DNA from: Arenibacter antarcticus
GTDB taxonomy: Bacteria > Bacteroidota > Bacteroidia > Flavobacteriales > Flavobacteriaceae
Length of the DNA: 64,000 bases
Direction: 5' to 3'
NCBI RefSeq assembly: GCF_041320605.1
Contig: NZ_CP166679.1
Coordinates: 62,001 to 126,000 of the forward strand
Positions 8,763 to 17,053 of this stretch are shown here, piece after piece (positions within the stretch are counted from its first letter, which is position 1; the number at the start of each line of letters is the position of its first letter). The position numbers and the translations under genes were made by a program. Below the pieces are notes generated by a model. That model saw nothing but the letters and a program-made list of their open reading frames with translations. It was not told the DNA's origin and searched no databases.

Positions 8763-9329
8763 ATGCAAAAATTTAAATCCGCCAAGGAATCCCAAGTTTC
8801 CATCACCCAATTAATGCTCCCTTCTCATTCCAATTTTGGAGGCAAGGTTCATGGGGGTCATATCCTAAATCTTATGGATCAAATTGCATTTGCCTGTGCC
8901 TCAAAACATTCCCGAACTTATTGTGTTACTGCTTCGGTTAACAAGGTGGACTTTTTAAATCCCATTGAGGTGGGCGAATTGGTTACCCTAAAGGCATCGG
9001 TAAATTATACGGGGCGTACCTCTATGGTGGTAGGTGTACGTGTAGAATCGGAAAATATTAGATCTGGGGAAAAGAAACACTGTAACTCTTCTTATTTCAC
9101 CATGGTGGCAAAGGATTCAGAAGGCAAGAGCCTGGCCGTCCCAGGATTGGTCATAGAAGAAGAGCAAGGAGTTAGACGTTTTACCCGTAGTTTGGAAAGA
9201 AAAAACCAATCAATGTCCAGATCCACTAAATTTGATGAGACCCAGATCCTAATTGATGAGACCCAGTTTAAATTTCAGGACCATTTAGGGGAACTGGACA
9301 AAGAAAATGTTGAGATAATCCTTAAATGA
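8763..9329 (+). CDS. acyl-CoA thioesterase, hotdog fold (YciA/BACH type)
   Basis: This 188-residue protein has the hotdog domain with N-F-G-G-K-V-H-G-G-H-I-L-N-L-M-D (about residues 21-36), the typical helix-start region of cytosolic acyl-CoA hydrolases. A second conserved strand is V-D-F-L-N-P-I-E-V-G-E-L-V. It should hydrolyse acyl-CoA to free acid and CoA; chain-length preference cannot be read from sequence. The gene converges on pgl and overlaps it by 8 bp. Confidence 0.88.
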   Translation: MQKFKSAKESQVSITQLMLPSHSNFGGKVHGGHILNLMDQIAFACASKHSRTYCVTASVNKVDFLNPIEVGELVTLKASVNYTGRTSMVVGVRVESENIRSGEKKHCNSSYFTMVAKDSEGKSLAVPGLVIEEEQGVRRFTRSLERKNQSMSRSTKFDETQILIDETQFKFQDHLGELDKENVEIILK

Positions 9330-10032
9330 TTCCAGCAGCGGCATCGGCATCCAAAAACCAGATCAGGTTATCAGATGTAGGAGCTACCAAAGAAGCAGGA
9401 TAAGCCTCATGCCCGGCTTCCTTTTCTATAATGGTCTTTACTTTTTCCGCTTTGCTTTCCCCAGTTACTAGGAAAGCTACAGTCTTGGCATTGTTTATTA
9501 TTTTTCCGGTTACAGTAATCCTTCGTTGGCCTGAATCTGGATGAATGGCCACCTCGCAATTCGCTGTGGAATCCCAAAGTCCAATTTCATGGGGAAATAT
9601 GGAAGCTGTATGGCCGTCATCCCCCATCCCAAGAATAACTAGATCAAATTGTGGAAGGCTTAGCTCTTTTGGTAAATTATCATCCAATACCTTAGCATAT
9701 CTAACAGCTTCGGATTCTGGTTCTGCCTCCCCAAATACACGATGAATATTTTCTTTCGGAATGGTTATTTTTGATAATAAATGATCCACAGTCATTTTGT
9801 AGTTGCTCTCAGAATCTGATGGGGCAACACAACGTTCGTCTCCCCAATATAAATGCACCTTGGACCAATCTGTACCCTTAGCATTTTCAGACATATAATC
9901 GAAAACCCCTTTTGGAGTACTCCCTCCGGAAAGGGCCACATGGAAAATAGTGCTTTTATTAATCTCTTCTTCCAAATACTCGGAAAATCTTTTGGCAACT
10001 TCCGCTTTGGACGGATCTACATTAATTTTCAT
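9322..10032 (-). CDS. pgl: 6-phosphogluconolactonase
   Basis: This 236-residue protein of the glucosamine-6-phosphate isomerase/6-phosphogluconolactonase fold shows A-L-S-G-G-S-T-P-K, W-G-D-E-R-C-V-A-P, S-N-Y and G-M-G-D-D-G-H-T-A-S-I-F-P, all phosphosugar-site motifs. It hydrolyses 6-phosphogluconolactone, the second step of the oxidative pentose phosphate pathway. It lies just downstream of zwf on the same strand, with a small hairpin between, so the two enzymes are probably co-transcribed. Its 3' end overlaps the convergent thioesterase gene. Confidence 0.93.
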   Translation of the reverse strand: MKINVDPSKAEVAKRFSEYLEEEINKSTIFHVALSGGSTPKGVFDYMSENAKGTDWSKVHLYWGDERCVAPSDSESNYKMTVDHLLSKITIPKENIHRVFGEAEPESEAVRYAKVLDDNLPKELSLPQFDLVILGMGDDGHTASIFPHEIGLWDSTANCEVAIHPDSGQRRITVTGKIINNAKTVAFLVTGESKAEKVKTIIEKEAGHEAYPASLVAPTSDNLIWFLDADAAAGII

Positions 10033-10057
10033 TTCTACTTTTCTTTAACTGATGTTT

Positions 10058-10083
10058 AAAGGTCCAAACACACTGGGACCTTT
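10058..10083 (-). other. hairpin between zwf and pgl
   Basis: An 8-bp stem (AAAGGTCC with GGACCTTT) encloses a 10-nt loop in the short zwf-pgl gap. It has no clear U-run, so it may be a weak terminator, an RNA-processing site or a stabilising structure that tunes pgl relative to zwf. Confidence 0.45.
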
Positions 10084-10143
10084 CTACTTATATATTATTT
10101 ATCTAAAAATATAAAGATACTGCTATCCTTAAACCTTTCAATA

Positions 10144-11676
10144 TTATCGAATCAGACAGAAGCCAGGGTCGTCCGCTAAGTTCTCACCTGGGTTACGCCA
10201 CCTAAGATTTCCCTCTAAAAGATCGTCCGAATTTGTAGGCCCCCATACACCGGCAGAATAGCCATAAATGTTTACATCGGGAGTGTTCTCCCAATAATCC
10301 AAAATAGGATCTACAAATTCCCATGCCGCTTCCACCTCATCCGCACGTGCGTAAAGAGTTGCATCTCCTTGCATGGCATCCAAAAGGAGTCGCTCATAAG
10401 CTTCCATTACATTGTTCTCCGCTAAATTGGAATAGTAAAAATCTAAATTGGCACGTTCTACCTTAAAGCCTTGTCCTGGAACTTTTACCCCAAATTTAAT
10501 AAGAATACCCTCATCTGGTTGAATCCTAATTATCAACTGATTATCCTTATTCTTTAAATCGGAATTCTTAAATACCTGATGGTGGGGCGATTTAAAATGA
10601 ATAACTACTTCAGTGACCTTAGTAGGCATCCTTTTGGCTGTACGCACATAAAACGGTACATCTTTCCACCGCCAGTTATCCACAAAAAATTTAATGGCCG
10701 CATAGGTCTCTGTTTTGGAATTGGGATCTACACCTTCTTCTTCCCTGTACCCCTTTACTTTTTCACCGTCTATTACCGATGAAAGGTACTGAGCTCTTAC
10801 CGTATTTTTAAATAGGGTTTCCTCATCGCGCATTATCCGCAATGATTTAAGGGCTTTCACCTTTTCGTTCCTTATCTCCAAAGCACTGGCATCTATGGGT
10901 GGCTCCATAACGATTAAGGAGACAATCTGTAATAAATGGTTTTGGAACATATCGCGTAGAGCGCCCGACTTATCGTAATAGCCTCCTCTTTTTTCCACGC
11001 CCCCCGCTTCGGCATTGGTGATTTCGACATGGTTGATATAATTCCTGTTCCAAAGTGGCTCAAAAATACTGTTGGAAAAACGAGTCACCAATAGATTTTG
11101 TACCGTCTCCTTCCCCAAATAATGATCAATCCTATAAATTTGTGTTTCGTTAAAATAACTCTGAAGACCCTTGTTTAGATTTTTGGCAGTTTCCAAATTA
11201 TATCCAAAGGGCTTTTCTACAATGATCCGTTTCCAACCCTTGTTTTCATTATTCAGGCCTTGTTCAGAAAGATTTTTGGCGATGACTTCATAAAGGCTTG
11301 GTGGGGTAGATAAATAAAAGATATAGTTCCCACCAGTCTCATATTTATTATTTAAATCTGATATCCTAGTAGCTAATTTACTGTATTCCAGACTGTAATC
11401 ATCCCCTAAATCCTCATAAAAGAACTTGTCAGAAAAGGTGTTTATTACCTCCTCGGTATCGCCCTTTACCTTATCCGTTAAATACGAACTTTCCAGAACC
11501 ACTTTCTTTCTAAATTCTCCATCTGTTAAATTGCTCCTACTAACTCCCAACACTACAAAATTTTCTGGAAGTTGATTTGCCTTGTACAAATTGTATAATG
11601 AGGGTACCAATTTCCTTGCAGTAAGATCACCGGAAGCCCCAAAAATAACAAGCATTTGATTTGCTGTTTTACTCAT
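10144..11676 (-). CDS. zwf: glucose-6-phosphate dehydrogenase
   Basis: The protein has about 510 residues, the usual length. F-G-A-S-G-D-L-T-A-R-K near the N-terminus is the NADP-binding loop, and R-I-D-H-Y-L-G-K-E holds the catalytic histidine and substrate lysine. I place the start at the ATG giving M-S-K-T-A-N-Q; a frame beginning nine codons earlier (11703) exists but adds an unlikely M-Y-Y-Y-S-N extension. It oxidises glucose-6-phosphate to 6-phosphogluconolactone and makes NADPH. It is divergent from gnd, so the three oxidative-branch genes share one intergenic control region of about 190 bp. Confidence 0.95.
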   Translation of the reverse strand: MSKTANQMLVIFGASGDLTARKLVPSLYNLYKANQLPENFVVLGVSRSNLTDGEFRKKVVLESSYLTDKVKGDTEEVINTFSDKFFYEDLGDDYSLEYSKLATRISDLNNKYETGGNYIFYLSTPPSLYEVIAKNLSEQGLNNENKGWKRIIVEKPFGYNLETAKNLNKGLQSYFNETQIYRIDHYLGKETVQNLLVTRFSNSIFEPLWNRNYINHVEITNAEAGGVEKRGGYYDKSGALRDMFQNHLLQIVSLIVMEPPIDASALEIRNEKVKALKSLRIMRDEETLFKNTVRAQYLSSVIDGEKVKGYREEEGVDPNSKTETYAAIKFFVDNWRWKDVPFYVRTAKRMPTKVTEVVIHFKSPHHQVFKNSDLKNKDNQLIIRIQPDEGILIKFGVKVPGQGFKVERANLDFYYSNLAENNVMEAYERLLLDAMQGDATLYARADEVEAAWEFVDPILDYWENTPDVNIYGYSAGVWGPTNSDDLLEGNLRWRNPGENLADDPGFCLIR

Positions 11677-11863
11677 CTTATAAATATTGGAATAATAGTA
11701 CAATTTGTTGGTTTTTGGAACAAAGGTTTCAAAAACCCATAAAATGACTATTTTTGATTTTTGTTATAGGCTGCGAAGATAAAACTAATTTAGCTTATAC
11801 ATTTATAAACACGGACACTTAACAAAAGTTACTTTATTTTGTTAGGAATTTTAAAGCATAATT

Positions 11864-13270
11864 ATGGAAAATACATATGATTTTGGATTGATTGGACTTG
11901 GCGTTATGGGGCGGAATTTTATTTTAAATGTCGCCGATAATAACTTTTCTGCAATGGGTTACGATCTGGATGTTGAAAAGGTAAGCGCTCTTATAGAGGA
12001 AGGGCAGGATGCTAAAAAGGTAAATGCAACCTCTGATATACAGAACTTTGTAAATTCTTTGTCCCAACCCAGAAAAATTATGCTTCTGGTACCGGCAGGA
12101 AAGATAGTGGATTCGGTAATAGAGAGCTTATTACCACATTTAGATAAAAACGACCTTATTATAGACGGTGGAAACTCATTTTTCACCGATACCGATCGCA
12201 GGGAAGCCTATTTACAGGAAAAAGGCATCCACTTTTTTGGATCAGGGGTATCCGGTGGGGCAAAAGGTGCAAGGCGAGGTCCAAGTATAATGCCTGGAGG
12301 CAACAAAGAGGCCTACAAAGAAGTACAACCCATTTTCGAAGCCGTATCGGCTAAATTTAAGGGTGAGCCTTGTGTGGCCTACTTGGGTCCTAAATCGGCA
12401 GGAAACTACGTTAAAATGGTGCACAACGGCATAGAATACGGCCTAATGCAGCTTACTTCAGAGATTTATGATCTATTGAAAAAAGCCGGAAATTACAGCA
12501 ATGACGAGCTCCATACCCTATTTGATAGTTGGAATAAAGGCCGACTACAATCTTTCCTAATAGAAATTTCCGCAGAAATCTTCAAAAAAGACGACGATCA
12601 GGGAACTGGTAGGTTAATCGATAAAATCTTGGATAAGGCCAAGCAAAAAGGAACGGGAAAATGGACTTCACAAAATGCGATGGACCTTGGAATTCCGATT
12701 CCCAGCATCGATATAGCGGTGAGTATGCGTGAGATTTCAGCGCTGAAGGAAGAACGTGTTCTGGCAGATAAATTATACAATAGGCCACAACCGGCAATAA
12801 TGGACAAGGATGAATTAGCAAAATGGGCCGAGGAGGCACTTTACTTTGCGTTTATCACTACCTACGCCCAAGGGCTTCATCAATTGTCAGATGCCTCTAC
12901 CGAATATGGCTACGAATTGGATCTTTCCGTAATTGCCAAAATTTGGAGGGCAGGATGTATTATCCGCGCCGGTTTATTAGAAGATATATCAAAAGCGTAT
13001 ACCGAGGATAAAGAATTGGCTAACCTTTTACTATCGCCAAGTTTTGTTCCCAAAGTGCAGTCCTCCGTTAAAGGAGCTAGAAGTTTGGTAGCCTACGGTG
13101 CTAAGAACGGTATTCCATTACCGGGCCTTTCCAATTCCCTTACCTATTTTGACGCCTATACCTCAGAGAGATTGCCACTAAACCTAATTCAGGCACAACG
13201 CGATCATTTTGGATCTCATACTTACGAACGTACAGATATGGAAGGAATCTTTCATACCGAATGGGAATAG
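11864..13270 (+). CDS. gnd: 6-phosphogluconate dehydrogenase, decarboxylating
   Basis: This 468-residue enzyme carries G-L-G-V-M-G-R-N for NADP binding, I-D-G-G-N-S-F-F, S-G-V-S-G-G-A-K-G-A-R-R-G-P-S and K-M-V-H-N-G-I-E-Y-G with the catalytic lysine. It converts 6-phosphogluconate to ribulose-5-phosphate, CO2 and NADPH. The length is that of the homodimeric long form. It faces away from zwf; together with pgl and the rpiA gene at 23.9 kb, the window covers the pathway from glucose-6-phosphate to ribose-5-phosphate. Confidence 0.96.
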   Translation: MENTYDFGLIGLGVMGRNFILNVADNNFSAMGYDLDVEKVSALIEEGQDAKKVNATSDIQNFVNSLSQPRKIMLLVPAGKIVDSVIESLLPHLDKNDLIIDGGNSFFTDTDRREAYLQEKGIHFFGSGVSGGAKGARRGPSIMPGGNKEAYKEVQPIFEAVSAKFKGEPCVAYLGPKSAGNYVKMVHNGIEYGLMQLTSEIYDLLKKAGNYSNDELHTLFDSWNKGRLQSFLIEISAEIFKKDDDQGTGRLIDKILDKAKQKGTGKWTSQNAMDLGIPIPSIDIAVSMREISALKEERVLADKLYNRPQPAIMDKDELAKWAEEALYFAFITTYAQGLHQLSDASTEYGYELDLSVIAKIWRAGCIIRAGLLEDISKAYTEDKELANLLLSPSFVPKVQSSVKGARSLVAYGAKNGIPLPGLSNSLTYFDAYTSERLPLNLIQAQRDHFGSHTYERTDMEGIFHTEWE

Positions 13271-13309
13271 CACAAGCGCTATTCACCATTCTTTATAAAT
13301 CCAGCTATT

Positions 13310-13343
13310 TTGGCTATATTTAATTTCCCTTAAATATAGCCAA
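13310..13343. terminator. hairpin after gnd, abutting the next start codon
   Basis: Perfect 14-bp arms (TTGGCTATATTTAA and its complement) flank a 6-nt TTTCCC loop. It may end gnd transcription, but it has no U-run and its right arm stops 2 nt before the ATG of the next gene. Confidence 0.55.
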
Positions 13344-13345
13344 TC

Positions 13346-13633
13346 ATGAGCGGAGCCGGACACGTAGCGGACATGAACAATAGATTGAATCGCAATCGCG
13401 CTTTAAAACCATCCAATCGCACCCGGTTCAAAGAAAATAATCGTGATACTATTATTTCCGATTCCGAGCCTATTGCCTCAAAACTGACTTTTAAGAAAGT
13501 TTCAGAAATAGAACTAAAGGAAATTAAAAATAAAATTAGGAATAGGGCCAGAAAAGAGCACAATAGAAAAACGTATATTCTAATTGGAATTATTTTAGCC
13601 CTATTACTATTTACCATCCTCCTCGTCACCTAA
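13346..13633 (+). CDS. small membrane protein of unknown function
   Basis: This 95-residue protein has a polar, basic first two-thirds (rich in N, R, K; residues 1-70) and one hydrophobic helix at the C-terminus (about 73-93), giving a tail-anchored or single-pass protein. A frame of similar size exists on the opposite strand, but it is the mirror of this charged/hydrophobic pattern and has a less natural start. I recognise no family. The 14-bp hairpin directly before the ATG would cover the ribosome site. Confidence 0.55.
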   Translation: MSGAGHVADMNNRLNRNRALKPSNRTRFKENNRDTIISDSEPIASKLTFKKVSEIELKEIKNKIRNRARKEHNRKTYILIGIILALLLFTILLVT

Positions 13634-13843
13634 GACCTTCACCACTGAGATATTACTAGCGCACTAATACGGCTTCATATCCTCTGTTAAAGACGCCCTT
13701 ACCCACGCCGACCTACAACCGTGGATTGGTTATAGGTATTCCTATTTTGTCACCATAAAGTAGGCTGTAATTCACCCAAAATAACGTCAATAATTAAGAT
13801 ATCTTTATTTTACCGTAATTTTACCGACTAAACAGTTACTATT

Positions 13844-15028
13844 ATGAATCCATCGGCCTCAGGTTGGATAGATAAATTTGGGCATTTGGCTAAGAATAAC
13901 AATACCTATTGTTCTTCCTTTGAAACCATGTACATCCAATTAAAAAAAACAGGTTTTGTTTATGGAATCAACTTAAATATCCCTGATTTTATAGTTATTG
14001 AACATCCGCTGTCTGAAGATGAAAAGGCCAAGATCAACCTATTAGCAGGTCTTTATTACACGCATAAATTTATAACTGGTGACACCAATTTTGAAGCATT
14101 TGTAAAATGTCTTCTAAATTTCTACCAGGGATTGGACATCAGCAAGATCTCTTTTATCAACAAGATTTTAATGGGGAGGAAGACTTCTGCAAAATTGGAA
14201 GCACTGATAAACTCTAGAATCTATTTGGAGGACAATCTAATAAGCAAGACCTTTAATAGTATAATTACCAATTCCCTGCTATTTATAGATGTACTTACTT
14301 TTAAACGTCATTTGGAAGGAGAACAAGACTTAAGGAAAATTGCCCAAAGACTTGAGCATATCACCATCAACATAACTTACCACACTTTAAATTCTAAGGA
14401 GAAAAGCAGGAATGATGAGAAGTTGGCGCAACTTTTTGCCTCGTCCCTGACCTTTATTGATAGTCAGGAAAAACATTTTGATGGCTCTTACAGAAATGAC
14501 TTATTGAACCAATTTGACACATGCGAAAACCAGTACTTTTTAGATGTGGCCTGTCTAACTGTATGGGAAGATTACTCCTTAAATTACACCGAATCCGAAT
14601 TTATTTTTGGCATTGGAAAGGACCTAGGTTTCGCAAAAATGGACATCTCAAAATCGATATTTGACGTCACTGAATTCTTTAAATTGAACGCCACAAAAAT
14701 ACCCCATTTAAGGGACCAAAATATGGCCGTTCAATTTTATGAAAGCATGGCTAAAATTGTCAATAAATTAATCCTAAGAAACAGCAAAAGACTACAAAAA
14801 GAATTGTCTGAAAGTAAAGAGTTGGTAACGCTCTTATCTAAGTCCACTGTAAAGGATTTAAGTCCGGAGGAGAAGAAAAAGGTACAGGATCAATTATTGG
14901 ATATATTTAAAAGCATTCCCTCTTTAGCCATTTTTATTCTTCCTGGGGGTGCAGTATTATTGCCAATTTTCATAAAATTGATTCCTAAATTACTACCTTC
15001 CTCCTTTGATGAAAACAGGGTGGACTAA
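13844..15028 (+). CDS. LETM1-like (TerB-related) protein
   Basis: This 394-residue protein has a mostly helical body. Its C-terminus, L-P-G-G-A-V-L-L-P-I-F-I-K-L-I-P-K-L-L-P-S-S-F (about 365-387), closely follows the membrane/ribosome-binding motif of LETM1 proteins. Mitochondrial LETM1 links ion exchange and ribosome binding; bacterial relatives in Bacteroidetes have no established role. Residues 1-340 look like an acidic helical bundle, and a TerB-like domain is possible around residues 175-300. It stands alone between two short intergenic regions. Confidence 0.7.
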   Translation: MNPSASGWIDKFGHLAKNNNTYCSSFETMYIQLKKTGFVYGINLNIPDFIVIEHPLSEDEKAKINLLAGLYYTHKFITGDTNFEAFVKCLLNFYQGLDISKISFINKILMGRKTSAKLEALINSRIYLEDNLISKTFNSIITNSLLFIDVLTFKRHLEGEQDLRKIAQRLEHITINITYHTLNSKEKSRNDEKLAQLFASSLTFIDSQEKHFDGSYRNDLLNQFDTCENQYFLDVACLTVWEDYSLNYTESEFIFGIGKDLGFAKMDISKSIFDVTEFFKLNATKIPHLRDQNMAVQFYESMAKIVNKLILRNSKRLQKELSESKELVTLLSKSTVKDLSPEEKKKVQDQLLDIFKSIPSLAIFILPGGAVLLPIFIKLIPKLLPSSFDENRVD

Positions 15029-15122
15029 GTACTCAAAAATCCACTAAAACGGCAGTATAAGGAAAATCTATTGTGCCTTAATTTTGAATTTAAACATTTT
15101 AAAACCAATGTTTAACATACCC

Positions 15123-15878
15123 TTATTCTAACCAAAGCTTAAAGTCTCTAACCCGTTCCCTACTTACGATTACCTCTTGCTCATTATACCTGTTCAACTT
15201 AATCTGTAGCCTAGAATTGGTGTAGGAGATAATGTCTTTAATATGATTTACATTGATATAGAATTTTCTACTTACCCTAAAAAAAGTTTCGGGCTGAAGT
15301 TCCGGTTCCAAGTTTTCCAAAGTCACATCCAACAAGTAGTTTCTACCATCAGTGGTCGCCGCATAGGTACCTTTGTTCTCGCTATAAAAACATTCTATCT
15401 CATCTGCATATATGATTTTTAGGTGTTGCCCAACACTCACCGTAAACCGCTTTTTGTACTCCCTTTCCAAGGGGTTCAGAAGCAGCTTTTTTATGTCCTC
15501 AAATTCAAGAGAAATCTTCTGTTTTTCTGGGCTAAAAGATCGGTACTTTTTAACCGCTCTTTCCAGCTCCTCTTCATCAATTGGTTTCAACAAATAATCA
15601 ATACTGTTCAACTTAAATGCCTGTAGTGCATATTCGTCAAAAGCGGTGGTAAAGATTACGGAACTTTTTATTTCCACCGTATCAAAAATCTCAAAGGAGA
15701 GTCCGTCTGAAAGTTGAATATCCAAAAAAATAAGGTCGGGATGTTCGTTCTCCCGAAACCATAAAATAGATTCCTCAACAGAATGCAGCATGGTAGCAAC
15801 AGAAACCTCCAAGTTGGCTAGTAAACGCCCCAATCTTCTTGCGGCTGGTTTTTCATCCTCTATTATTATTACCTTCAT
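15123..15878 (-). CDS. LytTR-family response regulator
   Basis: This 251-residue protein has an N-terminal receiver (about residues 1-120; acidic E-D-E near the start, phospho-acceptor D in L-I-F-L-D-I-Q-L, K in L-L-K-P-I-D). A C-terminal LytTR DNA-binding domain follows (about 145-250; I-E-C-F-Y-S-E-N-K-G, S-R-K-F-Y-I-N-V-N-H). It is the last gene of the 2TM operon and should be phosphorylated by the LytS-like kinase at 17054-18391. Genes in this order commonly regulate envelope functions, but the targets are unknown. Confidence 0.93.
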   Translation of the reverse strand: MKVIIIEDEKPAARRLGRLLANLEVSVATMLHSVEESILWFRENEHPDLIFLDIQLSDGLSFEIFDTVEIKSSVIFTTAFDEYALQAFKLNSIDYLLKPIDEEELERAVKKYRSFSPEKQKISLEFEDIKKLLLNPLEREYKKRFTVSVGQHLKIIYADEIECFYSENKGTYAATTDGRNYLLDVTLENLEPELQPETFFRVSRKFYINVNHIKDIISYTNSRLQIKLNRYNEQEVIVSRERVRDFKLWLE

Positions 15879-15925
15879 TGGTTTGGTTAAAGGGATTCGT
15901 TATGGTTTTAAAAAGGAAGAAGTCC

Positions 15926-16252
15926 CTACTCTTCCATATATTTTTTAATTTGTCTTTCTTCCCACTTCCTTAAAAATACAGGTTTCCTCCCAAAGACGTA
16001 TAGCCCATGAATGAAAAGACCTATTCCCCAAAATAAAGGGGTAAATACTATGTTCCAATCCATCCAATTCCTAAACCCAACTTCCAAAACTTGATAATTT
16101 TCGAGATTTAAAAACCTATAGGCCACATATAACAATATCAATCCAAGGTTAATGGACAGGTATACAAAAAGGTGACTATAAAACCCTTTAATTGCTGCTA
16201 CGTGCTTCTTGGCCCTTTCCAATTTTGAACCATTCTTCTGAACCTCTTTCAT
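15926..16252 (-). CDS. 2TM domain protein (third of three stand-alone copies)
   Basis: This 108-residue protein has a basic N-terminus (R-A-K-K-H-V-A-A-I-K-G-F-Y), two transmembrane helices, and the closing motif W-E-E-R-Q-I-K-K-Y-M-E-E. This is the 2TM family layout, also found at the kinase C-terminus in this operon. The ATG overlaps the stop of the preceding 2TM gene as TAATG, so the two are translationally coupled. The function of the family is unknown; proximity suggests interaction with the kinase in the membrane. Confidence 0.88.
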   Translation of the reverse strand: MKEVQKNGSKLERAKKHVAAIKGFYSHLFVYLSINLGLILLYVAYRFLNLENYQVLEVGFRNWMDWNIVFTPLFWGIGLFIHGLYVFGRKPVFLRKWEERQIKKYMEE

Positions 16253-16581
16253 TACTTATATTTTTCAGATTCCTTTCTATCCTCCTCCATAAATTTCTTT
16301 ATTTGTCGGTCTTCCCATTCCTTGGTAAAAAAAGGATTGTAGTTAAAGGTTTTGGATGCATGAAAAACAACCCCGACACCCCAAAATATCCAAACTGCAA
16401 AAGTCCCAAAATCCCAAAACGCTTCCCATAACGTTTCCCCGTCTTGAAGGTTTCCTACTATCTTATGAATAGAAATAAATAGATTAATCACGATAAATAT
16501 GACCAGATGGACATAAAATCCCTTTAATTCCTCTATCCTCTTTTTTGCCCTTTTCTTTTTAATATCGGTACGATTTTCCAT
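16252..16581 (-). CDS. 2TM domain protein (second copy)
   Basis: From the ATG at 16581 (M-E-N-R-T-D) the protein is about 109 residues: basic N-terminus, two hydrophobic helices and W-E-D-R-Q-I-K-K-F-M-E-E-D near the end. A longer frame from 16617 would overlap the upstream gene and adds residues not seen in the other copies. It is a close paralogue of its neighbours, so the array arose by tandem duplication. The C-terminal tail is strongly charged. Confidence 0.85.
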   Translation of the reverse strand: MENRTDIKKKRAKKRIEELKGFYVHLVIFIVINLFISIHKIVGNLQDGETLWEAFWDFGTFAVWIFWGVGVVFHASKTFNYNPFFTKEWEDRQIKKFMEEDRKESEKYK

Positions 16582-16607
16582 TGCATAAAAATTTATTGAC
16601 CCAAGAA

Positions 16608-16910
16608 TTATTTCCAATGTTCCCTTTGATCCTCTTGCTCTAAGAACTCCTTAATCTTACGTTGTTCCCAATTTTTTCCAAACAAGGCATTATATCCGAA
16701 AATCTTAAACCCCTTAAAGACCAAGCTGATCCCTAGTCCAAAGACTACCCATAAAAACCATGGGGAACGCCATTCGTTGACGTAATAGTTTATACCTGCT
16801 ACAAGGGCAATAGTAAAAAGTGAAGAAAACAAACTGTTATAAAACTTCTTTATTTCCACCACTCTTGCCTTGGCCCTAAAGTATTTACTTTCTTTTTCTG
16901 AATGATCCAT
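16608..16910 (-). CDS. 2TM domain protein (first copy)
   Basis: From M-D-H-S-E-K the protein is about 100 residues: A-K-A-R-V-V-E-I-K-K-F-Y, two transmembrane helices, and W-E-Q-R-K-I-K-E-F-L-E-Q. It is more diverged than the other copies. An upstream ATG at 16952 gives 14 more residues that have no counterpart in the paralogues. It is the first gene after the kinase, about 140 bp downstream, so it may have its own promoter. Confidence 0.82.
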   Translation of the reverse strand: MDHSEKESKYFRAKARVVEIKKFYNSLFSSLFTIALVAGINYYVNEWRSPWFLWVVFGLGISLVFKGFKIFGYNALFGKNWEQRKIKEFLEQEDQREHWK

Positions 16911-17053
16911 GCTAATAGTTTTTGTTAGAACAAATTTCGATGGAATTCCCAATATATATAAATATTAAGTTCCGAACTGTAACGAAGGTGTACTGAACTG
17001 TAACGTCTGTTTTTAGCCCCAATGTTTCTATCCAATTAAAGCAGATGAAATTC

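Noticed and set aside
13330-13629. 99-codon minus-strand frame opposite the small membrane protein
   Set aside because: The plus-strand frame has a typical basic domain plus C-terminal helix; the minus one is its mirror and starts poorly.
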